Source: CAVTUU01 sp045804965 (lineage in GTDB: Bacteria; Chloroflexota; Chloroflexia; Thermomicrobiales; UBA6265). Taken from it: a stretch of DNA of 64,000 nt. The stretch's first letter is position 1; each line of letters begins with the position of its first letter. The stretch covers positions 1 through 64,000 of the forward strand of contig JBJMMD010000050.1 in assembly GCA_045804965.1 (NCBI GenBank). Reading direction: 5' to 3'. The position numbers and the translations under genes were made by a program. Below, piece by piece: positions 7,761-16,037 of this stretch. The notes below the pieces were generated by a model, which saw only the letters and a program-made list of their open reading frames with translations, was not told where the DNA came from and did not search any database.

Positions 7761-8804
7761 TTAGGAACTCGGGGTGGCAGCCGGCGTAGCAACCGGCGTG
7801 GCGGCTGGCCCGGGGATCACCCCCAACTGCTGCAGCAGGCCAAAGATGTCAAAGATGACCCAGGTCTCGGCGGCCTTGCCGTTGGCGAACCGCCAGATCG
7901 CCATGCCGGTCACCTCAACCCGCTTCCCGGTCGGCGGGATGCCGTTGTACGCCCCGGTCTGCGTGCCAGTGAAGACGTAACGGACCAGCACCCGGTCGCC
8001 CTGGCCGACCGTGTCCTCCACCGAAACCGACAGGTCCGGGAAGGCGCCGCGGAAAGCGGTTACCAGCTGCTTCTGCCCCGCTGGGCCCGATCCCTCGCCC
8101 GGGGCAGCGCCGGCCTGATGATTGACGTGGTCGGGCGCGAACAGCTCGTCGATGACGTCCAAGTTACCCTGGCTGGCGACTTCGTCGTACCATCGCCGGG
8201 CCAGCGCCTTGTTCGCTTCCACATCCTGTTCGCCTGTCGCGACGGCGGAGGCCACCGGCGACGCCCCGGTCCACGGCACCGGGGTACCGGGCACGGCCGG
8301 CCCGGGGATCACTCCCAACTGCTGCAGCAAGCCGAAAATGTCGCCGTTGACCCAGACCTCGGCGATGCGGTCGCCAGCGATCCGGAAGAGGATAAGGTCG
8401 TGCACCGCCACCGGCCGGCCGGTCGGCGGGATCCCGTTGAAGACGCCGGTCTGGGTGCCGACGGCGGTCGCCCGTGTCGCCACCTTATCGCCTTCGCCGA
8501 AGATGTCGTCGACCGTGTAGGTAAGGTCGGGGAAGCCGGTCCGCAGCCCAACGACGAAGTCACGGAAGGCGGCAGGGCCGTCCAATTCCTGGGCTTCCAG
8601 ATGGATGACGAAGTCGGGGGTGAGGAGGGCATCGAAGCTGGCGGGATCGCCCGTGGCCAGCAGCTCGTCGTAGTAGCGATGGGCGAGTGCCTCGTTCGCG
8701 GCGACGTCTGGCGTCGCCTGGGCCCGGATAGCGGCTGGACGAATACCCACGAGGACGGCAAGCACGAGGGCCATGATAAACGACACGGTGCTCAGGCGAC
8801 GCAT
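7761..8804 (-). CDS. Secreted protein with two tandem SnoaL-like domains
   Basis: A 347-residue exported protein. ATG at 8804 follows AAGGAG. Residues 1-29 are a signal peptide (MRRLSTVSFIMALVLAVLVG, ending AIRAQA). Two SnoaL/polyketide-cyclase-type domains follow (about 35-165 and 195-330). Each has ALAxRxYDE, FPDLxxxVxDxxGxGDxV, GTQTGxxNGIPPTG and ends FGLLQQLGVIPGP, showing a recent internal duplication. A Pro/Thr/Ala linker and an ATPVATPAATP tail are typical of secreted proteins in this lineage. SnoaL-like folds bind small hydrophobic ligands; the activity here is unknown. Confidence 0.9.
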   Translation of the reverse strand: MRRLSTVSFIMALVLAVLVGIRPAAIRAQATPDVAANEALAHRYYDELLATGDPASFDALLTPDFVIHLEAQELDGPAAFRDFVVGLRTGFPDLTYTVDDIFGEGDKVATRATAVGTQTGVFNGIPPTGRPVAVHDLILFRIAGDRIAEVWVNGDIFGLLQQLGVIPGPAVPGTPVPWTGASPVASAVATGEQDVEANKALARRWYDEVASQGNLDVIDELFAPDHVNHQAGAAPGEGSGPAGQKQLVTAFRGAFPDLSVSVEDTVGQGDRVLVRYVFTGTQTGAYNGIPPTGKRVEVTGMAIWRFANGKAAETWVIFDIFGLLQQLGVIPGPAATPVATPAATPSS

Positions 8805-9038
8805 GGCGAGCTCCTTTCGGGGGAGGCAAGGACTAACGAATCCGGCGCAGAATACACCCGATCAGGACCATGTCAAGCCGTCCTCGGGATTGAAGCGGGG
8901 CGGCTGAGCGCGCTGCCGGTCTCGCTGTGCGCGATGCATGGTGATCGTGGATCAGGCGGTGCCGGCATGCGGTCGCCTGATCGCGGATCCGGCCTATGAT
9001 GCCGCCCTACTCGAAAGCATCTGGGCAAGGAGAACAAG

Positions 9039-9503
9039 ATGCGCCAGTGGATACCGCTCCTCGCCGTGCCGGTTCTTGTGCTTGGGCTGGTGGGCACGTT
9101 GACGTCAGCTGGCCACGACGCCAAGTCCCTGCCAGGTCCTTCGCCGGCCGGGGTATCCCGGGCCGCGACGCCGCGGGCGCTCGGCTCGCCGGTTGCCACG
9201 CCCCTGACAGCGGCAGATGTGGCGGCGACGGTCACCGCCCTCCAGGCCAGCGTCGCCGCCCAGCGCGTTGACCTAGCCGTGCTGACTATCCGCGTCGAGG
9301 CGCAAGAAACGACAGTCGCCACGCTGCTGGAAGCCTTGCCGGAGCAAACGGCGCTGGACGGTTTCCAGCAGAACCAAATCGACGATCTCGCGGCGCGCAT
9401 GGCCGCCGTGGAGGCGATCGTCGCCGGCGCGCCGATTGCGTCGCCGATGGCATCCCCGCTGGCGTCGACCACTACCAGCCCAACGCCCGCATGCGGTACA
9501 TGA
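9039..9503 (+). CDS. Secreted coiled-coil hypothetical protein
   Basis: A 154-residue protein. ATG at 9039 follows AAGGAG. It has a signal peptide (IPLLAVPVLVLGLVGTLTSA), a Pro/Ser/Ala linker (PGPSPAGVSRAATPRALGSP) and then a heptad-like region from about 58 to 128 (LQASVAAQRVDLAVLTIRVE and onward) that should form a coiled coil. The tail is again Ala/Ser/Thr/Pro-rich. I do not recognise a family. It is probably a periplasmic or surface protein. Confidence 0.7.
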   Translation: MRQWIPLLAVPVLVLGLVGTLTSAGHDAKSLPGPSPAGVSRAATPRALGSPVATPLTAADVAATVTALQASVAAQRVDLAVLTIRVEAQETTVATLLEALPEQTALDGFQQNQIDDLAARMAAVEAIVAGAPIASPMASPLASTTTSPTPACGT

Positions 9504-9596
9504 GGGTCATCACGCGGGATGTCTCGGCAGTTACCGAAGGATCCTCCAGGTAGGCGTTGCCCTCGTCGGATTAGGGAAGGGGATACAGCGGCAGCC

Positions 9597-9803
9597 TCAG
9601 GCTTCGGCTCCGGGCCGCGTGCGTTGCTGTTGACGCGGCGGCTGCCGCCAGTTCTCACGGGGCCAGGAAGCTTCCCCGCGCTGCAAGGTGATTTCGTGCA
9701 TCAGGCGTTGCGTCATCGTCATCAGCGCATCGCTTTGCGCTAAGAGCGCTACTGACCGCTCGATATGGGCCGTCAGGCGCAGCAATTGGTACTGAATGAG
9801 CAT
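9597..9803 (-). CDS. Small hypothetical protein, 68 aa
   Basis: The product begins MLIQYQLLRLTAHIERSVAL and continues LLAQSDALMTMTQRLMHEIT, an amphipathic helical pair, then a basic Gln/Arg/Pro tail. The helical part looks like a real small protein, perhaps dimeric. No clear ribosome site precedes ATG 9803, and the gene overlaps nothing convincing on the other strand. Moderate to low certainty. Confidence 0.35.
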   Translation of the reverse strand: MLIQYQLLRLTAHIERSVALLAQSDALMTMTQRLMHEITLQRGEASWPRENWRQPPRQQQRTRPGAEA

Positions 9804-9987
9804 CCGTCAGTCGTGCGCGCTAGGCATGGCCCGGGCCCTCACACTGCCGTTGTGCGGTGCTTTCGCAATTGGCGTGCGAAGGCTTGCGCAACGATTGCCG
9901 GCAAGACGGCCTCGGACATCGCGCCGGGGCCGTTTTGCCGTCTGCATGGCGATGGCCGTAGGAGCGGCGGGACCGTCAGGAGCGCAG

Positions 9988-10458
9988 TCAGGACAGCTTC
10001 GATGATCCGACAATCTTGATCGGGTTGATCTCGGCGCTGGTAAGGGTGTTGAACGTGCTGTCGTACACCGTCGCGGTGACCGGACCGTTGGCCGTCCGGG
10101 ATCCGACGTGGACGTAGAACTTGACCTCGGCGGTCGTGCCCGAGGCGAGATCGCCGATCTGGCAATCGACCACCGTGTCGCCACTGCTGTACGGGCAGTA
10201 GACCGCCCGGGCGTCGAGAGCATCCGGGAGTCCAAGACTGACCGTGAGGCCAGAGATGGTCTCGGCGCCGGTGTTCTCCACCCGGACCGTGAACTCGACG
10301 ATATTGCCGATCTTGGCCTTGGTGACGTTAGGCGTCAAGCTGACCGTGAGCCCGCTGGCAGCTTGGGCCGTGGCGGGACGGAGCATCGGCGCGCCTACGG
10401 TGGCGCCAAGAACCAAGGCGACGACGCTAAGCAGCAGAGCGAATCGCAGACCTGCCAT
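9988..10458 (-). CDS. Secreted DUF11/CARDB-like protein
   Basis: A 156-residue protein starting at ATG 10458 behind AGGAGG (the frame extends to 10545 without support). Residues 1-34 are a signal peptide (MAGLRFALLLSVVALVLGAT, then an Ala-rich cleavage site). A single immunoglobulin-like beta-sandwich follows, with GNIVEFTVRVENTGAETISG and the late strand VKFYVHVGSRTANGPV, the pattern of DUF11/CARDB adhesion-type repeats. It has two Cys (YCPY, DCQIGD) that could form a disulfide. It is likely extracellular; partner unknown. Confidence 0.8.
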   Translation of the reverse strand: MAGLRFALLLSVVALVLGATVGAPMLRPATAQAASGLTVSLTPNVTKAKIGNIVEFTVRVENTGAETISGLTVSLGLPDALDARAVYCPYSSGDTVVDCQIGDLASGTTAEVKFYVHVGSRTANGPVTATVYDSTFNTLTSAEINPIKIVGSSKLS

Positions 10459-10516
10459 GATGGGCCTCCTTGTGGGGCTGGTGCGGATACGTGATCGCTG
10501 ATCACACTGTGCATCT

Positions 10517-10545
10517 ACCGTAGAGGTCCGCACCAGCCGGGTCAA
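10517..10545 (-). promoter_or_regulatory. Candidate sigma-70-like promoter
   Basis: Minus strand: TTGACC (10545-10540), a 17-base spacer and TACGGT (10522-10517), about 60 bases upstream of the DUF11-like gene start. The -35 match is good and the -10 is weak. Confidence 0.35.
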
Positions 10546-10674
10546 TCGTTCATTTGAGCTAGGCGGGGAGAGCGACGGCTATGTCCAACGCTTTCGATCT
10601 TTGCGGACGACCGCCTGTCGCGTGCTAGAGTGTGCGTACCTCGTTCGGGCCGTATCTGGTTGGCATTTCCTGAG

Positions 10675-11664
10675 ATGTCTGGGACCTTGAATCGTCGCAC
10701 GCTCCTCCACGCCGCCACGGCTGCCGCGCTCGCAAGCCGGTCGCGGCCTGCGCGGGCGCAGACCGTCACTCCGGTCTTCAGCTACCCCATGGGACTGCCG
10801 GGCCGTCCGTTGGGAGATGGGTTCTACATTCGCCGGGGATTTACCTGCGAGGGGAGCACCTACTTCCCGGGCTGGTGGCACACGGGTGAGAACTGGCACC
10901 TGACCGAGGGGGAAACGGCCGGCGTCGGAGTCTACGCGGTCGCGGATGGGGAGGTGGTCTTCACCGATTCGGACTATCCGGGCCGGGTCGTCATCGTCCG
11001 CCATCAGGGCGATCTCTGTTCCATGTATGGCCATCTTGCCTACGACCCGCCGGTCGCGGCAGGGGACGTGGTCGAACGCGGGCAGGAGATCGGCACGGTT
11101 TTGCAGCGCACCGACGGCCGGGCCAGTCACCTCCACTTCGAGATGCGCACCTTTTTCGAGCAACCCGAGGTCAACGGCGCTGCCCCGCGCTACGGCTACG
11201 CCTGCGGCGTCGATTGCCCGCCTGGCCCGGGTTATTGGCCGATCGCCGATCCCCAACTCCCGGTCGCCATGGGCTGGCGAAACCCGATGCACGCGCTCGC
11301 GCGCCGCGCCTATCCCGACGGCGGGCCCGCGGCTGGCGCGGAGGTGGTCGTCGCCATGAGTCCCGCCAGTCCAACGACCGTCGTTTGGTCGTCGGTCACC
11401 GGTCAGAACAGGGAGCGGGTGGCGGAGATCGATCTGCACCCGGGCGATTCCTATCCGGTGCTGGCTATCCATGCCTGGGCGGAGAACACGCCCCACACCA
11501 GCGCCGAGGCGTATCATGTCTGGTATCAGATCGCTTTGCGCGATGGGCGCCAGGGCTGGGTTCTTGCGATGATGCCCGCGAGCGAGGAGACCGGGATCGA
11601 TGGCCGCCCGTCGACGATCATCCTCAACTTCCTGCTAAACGTAGTTACCCCAGGAGACGGCTAG
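10675..11664 (+). CDS. M23-family (LytM) peptidase, probably Tat-exported
   Basis: A 329-residue protein. I chose ATG 10675 because it places a twin-arginine-like signal (LNRRTLLHAATAAALASRS, then ARAQ) at the N-terminus; GTG 10630 is also possible, and neither has a strong ribosome site. The LytM core has WWHTGENWHL (first metal His), YAVADGEVVF, VVIVRHQG, YGHL and the HxH pair in SHLHFEM. A second part (about 215-329) is beta-rich and unassigned. Such enzymes cut peptide cross-links in murein or other peptides outside the cell. The zinc-ribbon propeller gene follows after 30 bases and is probably in the same operon. Confidence 0.88.
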   Translation: MSGTLNRRTLLHAATAAALASRSRPARAQTVTPVFSYPMGLPGRPLGDGFYIRRGFTCEGSTYFPGWWHTGENWHLTEGETAGVGVYAVADGEVVFTDSDYPGRVVIVRHQGDLCSMYGHLAYDPPVAAGDVVERGQEIGTVLQRTDGRASHLHFEMRTFFEQPEVNGAAPRYGYACGVDCPPGPGYWPIADPQLPVAMGWRNPMHALARRAYPDGGPAAGAEVVVAMSPASPTTVVWSSVTGQNRERVAEIDLHPGDSYPVLAIHAWAENTPHTSAEAYHVWYQIALRDGRQGWVLAMMPASEETGIDGRPSTIILNFLLNVVTPGDG

Positions 11665-11694
11665 GCTTCCGGCTCCGCGAGCGAGGGTTTTCCG

Positions 11695-13395
11695 ATGTTC
11701 TGTACCGCTTGCGCCACCCACAATCCTCCGACATCAGTTCGCTGCCAGACCTGCGGCGCGACGCTCGCCTGGAAAGACTCGGCACGGCAGACCATTCGGC
11801 GCGCGCACAGCCGCGCACTGAAGTCGCTGATCTTCATTCTGCCGATGCTGATGGTGCTCCTCGCGGCCGGCTTCGTGGCGCAACGCGTGCAAGCTGAGCG
11901 GCACGCGGCGTCAGCCGCCTATCAGCGCGCGGAAGGGGCGCTGGCGGGCGGGGATTATGAGACCGCGATCGCCGATTTCTCCGACGCCGGCAACTATCGC
12001 GACGCGGTCTCCCGGCGCGATGTCACCGCCGCTCAGCTCGCGCCCTATCAGGCGGGTTATCTCGACGGTCTGGCCGCGCTCAATGCCGGGCAATTTGACG
12101 TCGCCGTCGCCAAGCTTCTCCCCGTCGCCACCGACTTGCCTCACTACCGGAACGTCTCCGCTCTGCTTGATGAAGCGCGCAATCGCTGGCAGGACGACCT
12201 CTTGCGACAGGTCGATTTCGCCACGTCACGGCACAACTGGCTCGCCGCCGAGCGCGCCCTCGCCCAGGCGGCGGCGAACGATCCCAGCAATGCCGAGCTT
12301 CCGGATCGTCTCGCGAAATTACGCAGTCAACATGCGCCCTTTGTCTACTCCTGGGGCGGCAATCTCTATATCGTCGGCCCCGATCGGGCCGACGAGCAGC
12401 TCGTCACCAGTGAGATCGAAGCCTCGCTCCCGATGTGGAATCCGGACCGGACCAAGATCGCCTTTCTCTCCTTCGATCCCGGTAATGAAGATGAGGACAC
12501 CAGCCTCTACGTCGTCGACGTCGATGGCAAGAACCTGAAAATGCTGGCCAAGCATGTCTACCTCAGCGATGGCTGGCCGGCGTGGAGTCCGGACGGCACG
12601 AAGATCGCCTTCACCTACGGCCGCCTCGACATTTCCCGGGGATACACGCCAACTACCATTCAGATCGTCGACATTGCAACCGGCGAGCTCACAACCGTCA
12701 CCGGCGAGGACACGCCATACGCGTCATCGCCCAGCTGGTCGCCCACCGGCGATCGTCTTGCGTTTATCAGCCGCGAGCCGACGCGGAATCAGGGTGATGG
12801 GCCGACGTATCGACAGACCGGCGATGTCTACGTCGTCGATCTCGCCACCGACGTCGCCGCTGATATCACCAACCACCGCGTCGCCCATGCCGATCGGGTG
12901 ACCTGGTCTCCGGTCGACGAGCACCTTCTGATCTATGACATCGATCGCGACACGCCCTGGTACCAGCATGGCTTGACGAATATCGCCGTCCTCGATCTGA
13001 CGACGAGCAACATTGACCTGATCTCGAACAAGGCGGCGAACATGGGGATGCCGTTCTGGGCACCCGATGGCAGCGCGTTCGCCTTCATCGAGGGTGATAA
13101 CACGATCCATATCCGCAGTCTTGCTCGGGGTGATCGTTGGATCAACCTGAACCAACCCGTGTCGATGTTCATCTCCTGGGCGCCAGATAGTTCGGAGCTC
13201 CTCGTGGCCGCGGGCGACGCGCAGCAACCGTCTGTGCTCGTCTCGCTTAACGACGGTACGTCGACCCTTGTGTCGTTCTCGCTGCATTTCGACATTTCGT
13301 CTCCACTCTTCGGCCCTCCCCAATGGAGTCCCACCAATCCCGCCACACCCCTGCAACTCGTCTGGCCTTCGTCGAGCTCCGGCGAGCCGGGATAA
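11695..13395 (+). CDS. Zinc-ribbon, transmembrane, TolB-like propeller protein
   Basis: A 566-residue protein. An N-terminal zinc ribbon (CTACATHNPPTSVRCQTCGA, four Cys), a basic linker and one membrane helix (LKSLIFILPMLMVLLAAGFV, about 44-63) come first. A helical TPR-like region with alternating repeats follows (about 75-200, YQRAEGALAGGDYETAIADF). A six- or seven-bladed TolB/WD40-like propeller ends it, with blades such as PMWNPDRTKIAFLS, PAWSPDGTKIAFT and PSWSPTGDRLAFIS. The ribbon should face the cytosol and the propeller the outside. It follows the M23 peptidase closely. Function unknown. Confidence 0.88.
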   Translation: MFCTACATHNPPTSVRCQTCGATLAWKDSARQTIRRAHSRALKSLIFILPMLMVLLAAGFVAQRVQAERHAASAAYQRAEGALAGGDYETAIADFSDAGNYRDAVSRRDVTAAQLAPYQAGYLDGLAALNAGQFDVAVAKLLPVATDLPHYRNVSALLDEARNRWQDDLLRQVDFATSRHNWLAAERALAQAAANDPSNAELPDRLAKLRSQHAPFVYSWGGNLYIVGPDRADEQLVTSEIEASLPMWNPDRTKIAFLSFDPGNEDEDTSLYVVDVDGKNLKMLAKHVYLSDGWPAWSPDGTKIAFTYGRLDISRGYTPTTIQIVDIATGELTTVTGEDTPYASSPSWSPTGDRLAFISREPTRNQGDGPTYRQTGDVYVVDLATDVAADITNHRVAHADRVTWSPVDEHLLIYDIDRDTPWYQHGLTNIAVLDLTTSNIDLISNKAANMGMPFWAPDGSAFAFIEGDNTIHIRSLARGDRWINLNQPVSMFISWAPDSSELLVAAGDAQQPSVLVSLNDGTSTLVSFSLHFDISSPLFGPPQWSPTNPATPLQLVWPSSSSGEPG

Positions 13396-13467
13396 TCAGC
13401 GTTCGCTCGCTCCCAGACTCAGTGCAGTCCTCACCCGACGATTCACGCGGCGCCGCCGCGAACGCCG

Positions 13468-13595
13468 GACTCATAGCCCAGCGCTAACACAACGAAGCCA
13501 ACCTTCGAAGCTGAGCCCGGGTCGACTACCGGCAGACGCCGGCTTTGCAGGTTCAGCCCTCGGGCAGCCGCGATCGCGGCGGGTGAGGGTGGTTC
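13468..13595. repeat. Mosaic hairpin repeat block
   Basis: Most of this 323-base gap is a mosaic block. It holds CCGGC-AGAC-GCCGG (13529-13542) followed by TTTGCAGGTTCAGCC, and upstream ACACAACGAAGCC / TTCGAAGCTGAGCCCGGG. The same phrases recur near 28.7, 38.1, 58.5 and 63.9 kb. Confidence 0.7.
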
Positions 13596-13718
13596 GTCGG
13601 ACCGTTCGGCCCAGAAAACGCCCTTGCCTCTGGCTATCCCCACGCCCCTGGGCTACCCTGATCGATGTCGTCTCTGGCGACGGCGCAGGGATGAGGCTCG
13701 ACCCGTCGGGGGCCCGCA

Positions 13719-14531
13719 ATGACCGATTTCGAACAGATCGATCCCAACGAATGGAACGCTGCAAGCTATCACGACATCTCCACGCCGCAAGTTTCCTGGG
13801 GCGAAAAGGTGCTCGCTCAACTCACCCTCCGCGGTGATGAAACGGTCATGGACGCCGGCTGCGGCACCGGTCGGCTGACCGCGGATCTGCTCGCCCGGCT
13901 CCCGCAGGGGAGGGTTATCGCGGTCGATCTCTCGCGCAATATGCTCGACACCGCCCGGGAGTACCTCGCCCCGTTCGGTGACCGCGTCACTTTCGTCCAG
14001 GCCGATCTGCAAGAGATCGATCTCGACGTGATCAAGGAACCGGTCGATCTCGTGCTCAGCACCGCCGCGTTCCATTGGGTGTTGGACCACGACCGGCTCT
14101 TCGCTGGTCTCTTCGACACCCTCAGGCCGGGCGGCTGGCTCGTCGCGCAGTGCGGCGGCGGGCCAAACCTGACTCACCTGCTCCACCGCGCGGCCGATCT
14201 CACGACCCGTCCCCGCTTTGCCCCGTACTTTCAGCACTGGACCGGCCCGTGGGAGTTCGCGGACGACGCAACGACGGCGGATCGGCTGCGCAAGGCCGGT
14301 TTTGATCCGATCGAAACGTCGCTTGAATCGGCTCCGACCAAAATGCCAGACGCGGCCGCTTACCGCGAGTTCTTGACGAACGTCATTCTCCGCGCGCATC
14401 TCGCCCGGATTCCGGACCCAAATTTACGGGTCGCGTTCGTCGACCACCTCACGGAGTTAGCCGAGGCGGACAATCCACCCTTTTTGCTCGACTACTGGCG
14501 CTTGAATATGCGGGCGCAGCGGCCGGCGTAG
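13719..14531 (+). CDS. Class I SAM methyltransferase (trans-aconitate methyltransferase-like)
   Basis: A 270-residue protein starting at ATG 13719. Motif I is VMDAGCGTGRLTADLL (about 42-57), motif II VIAVDLSRNML, motif III VTFVQADLQEI, and the LSTAAFHWVLDH segment matches the (S)xxxxHW stretch of trans-aconitate 2-methyltransferase (Tam) relatives. The post-core LRPGGWLVAQCGGG is normal. The substrate cannot be told from sequence; the Tam relation is by pattern only. It converges with the PATAN gene, stops three bases apart. Confidence 0.9.
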   Translation: MTDFEQIDPNEWNAASYHDISTPQVSWGEKVLAQLTLRGDETVMDAGCGTGRLTADLLARLPQGRVIAVDLSRNMLDTAREYLAPFGDRVTFVQADLQEIDLDVIKEPVDLVLSTAAFHWVLDHDRLFAGLFDTLRPGGWLVAQCGGGPNLTHLLHRAADLTTRPRFAPYFQHWTGPWEFADDATTADRLRKAGFDPIETSLESAPTKMPDAAAYREFLTNVILRAHLARIPDPNLRVAFVDHLTELAEADNPPFLLDYWRLNMRAQRPA

Positions 14532-14534
14532 CCG

Positions 14535-15842
14535 CTAGCTTGCCTTGAGCGCGAGCGCTTCGCCAGCGCGAGCATCGGCATTCGCCTTTTCGCGTGTGGA
14601 AGGGACCCGGAGCCGGGCGAGGATGCCCGAGGTTCGCGCCGCGGTCGGATCTTCAATCACCGCGTCGACTTGCCAGTGGCCGTTTTCCCGGCGGAAAACG
14701 AAGATCCGTCGCGCTTCGCCGAGGGCGGGAAAACGACTGACCAGGATCGTGCTCACCCTGCCATCGTTCAAGACGCGCACGTCGCGGACAGTGATGATCG
14801 TTTCCTGCTCGTACGGCGGCAACGGTCGCCCGGGCGCGCGCAGCGCCTCGATGTCACCCGGCGTGAGCGTGATCTGACGCCGGAAATAATCATCGGTGAA
14901 GTAGGAGAACGCGCGCATCGGCATCCCGGCGTTGAACGCCGCCGTCACCTCGCGGGCGACAAGGGTGACCGCGCCCATGGTCTCGGGGCTGGCCAAATCG
15001 GAGGCCTGGATCGCGGATAGCGGCGGCAAGCCCCGCGCCGGATTGCCATCGACGCAGAATGCGACGATTTCCTCGACCGTGCGCAACGGTGTGGGATCGT
15101 CCTCTTGGACGAGCATCGCGGTGCCGCCCGCTTCGTCCTCGCCTTCGGCAACCACGATCCCGCGCTCCCTCAGGCTCACCAGCGCTCGCCAGAGGGCGAC
15201 TTCGTCAATTGAAACCCGCTTCTCGAGTTCGCCGAGCGACTGCTGCTTTTCCCGCAGCGCTTTCACCACCTGCCGTTCGGCGTCGGTGAGCTCGCCGGTC
15301 ACCCCCGTCCGCGCAATTTTGAGCGGCACGTCCAGCGCGGGAAGCACCCGGCGGAGCGTCGTCATCTCGTCCACGCGGCGGGAGGCTTCGAGCACGATGC
15401 CCATGGTGTTGAGCGACACGAGACCGTTTTGCACGGGGATCGGTGCATCATGGCTGAACATAAAGGTGCCGCTGTCGGCGATGACCACGTGGGCGAGGGC
15501 TTCGGTGCATTGCTCTTCGGTAGCCCGGAGGAGATCGTCGGAGCTCACCCAACCACTCTTGACCAGGATGTCGCCGAGTGGTTGGGAGGGACTCGTCATC
15601 TCTTGGGCGCGCATCGCCGCCTCGAGCCGCGCGGAATCGAGCAGCCCGAGTTTCATCAACACGCGTCCGAGGCGGAGACTGTGATTCGAGGAGGTGACAC
15701 CGACGAGGTTGCCATATTTGAGGTAGAGGAAGATCTCATCGCCATCAGCATTGATCGCGATCCGTCCAGTTTGGCGGCGACGGGCCAGCACCGACAACAA
15801 GTCGGCAACGCCGATATCAAGCGTTTCACCCATGAAGGCCAC
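14535..15842 (-). CDS. PATAN/DUF4388 domain protein with NTF2-like tail
   Basis: A 435-residue protein. GTG 15842 lies ten bases behind GGAGG; ATG 15833 is an alternative. Residues 1-110 carry the PATAN/DUF4388 pattern (LDIGVADLLSVLARRRQTGR, LYLKYGNLVGVTSS, LGDILVKSGWVSSDDLLRA), followed by a second copy-like region. The centre (about 185-240) is winged-helix-like (GELTDAERQVVKALREKQQS). The C-terminal 130 residues (FSYFTDDYFRRQITLTPGD onward) look like an NTF2-like domain that also ends the 1121-residue propeller protein at 32.7 kb. PATAN proteins are linked to two-component and gliding regulation. No membrane segments. Confidence 0.85.
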   Translation of the reverse strand: MAFMGETLDIGVADLLSVLARRRQTGRIAINADGDEIFLYLKYGNLVGVTSSNHSLRLGRVLMKLGLLDSARLEAAMRAQEMTSPSQPLGDILVKSGWVSSDDLLRATEEQCTEALAHVVIADSGTFMFSHDAPIPVQNGLVSLNTMGIVLEASRRVDEMTTLRRVLPALDVPLKIARTGVTGELTDAERQVVKALREKQQSLGELEKRVSIDEVALWRALVSLRERGIVVAEGEDEAGGTAMLVQEDDPTPLRTVEEIVAFCVDGNPARGLPPLSAIQASDLASPETMGAVTLVAREVTAAFNAGMPMRAFSYFTDDYFRRQITLTPGDIEALRAPGRPLPPYEQETIITVRDVRVLNDGRVSTILVSRFPALGEARRIFVFRRENGHWQVDAVIEDPTAARTSGILARLRVPSTREKANADARAGEALALKAS

Positions 15843-16037
15843 GCGGTCATTTCCTCCGTCTCACAGCGCGGTTGCCAAGGGCCTCCGGTCAAGGGAGCTG
15901 TGAAGTTAGCGTATTGATTCGCGCGCATCGGCGGCATACCCCACTAGTCCCTACCATTCTAGGCCCTGTGTATGATCTCTCTGCGCGTTTTTTCGCGGGC
16001 AAGGCGGAGACCGACCACGACCCTGGGGATTGCAGAC

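Noticed and set aside
7636..7764. Plus-strand frame reading IAEAADRALALLDGLPPEER to a stop
   Set aside because: It looks coding but begins right after an in-frame stop, has no start or ribosome site and no family match; possibly the tail of a lost gene.
7590..8999. Long plus-strand open frame opposite the SnoaL-like gene
   Set aside because: It has no ribosome site and its composition is that of a high-GC complement; the minus-strand gene has signal peptide and domain repeats.
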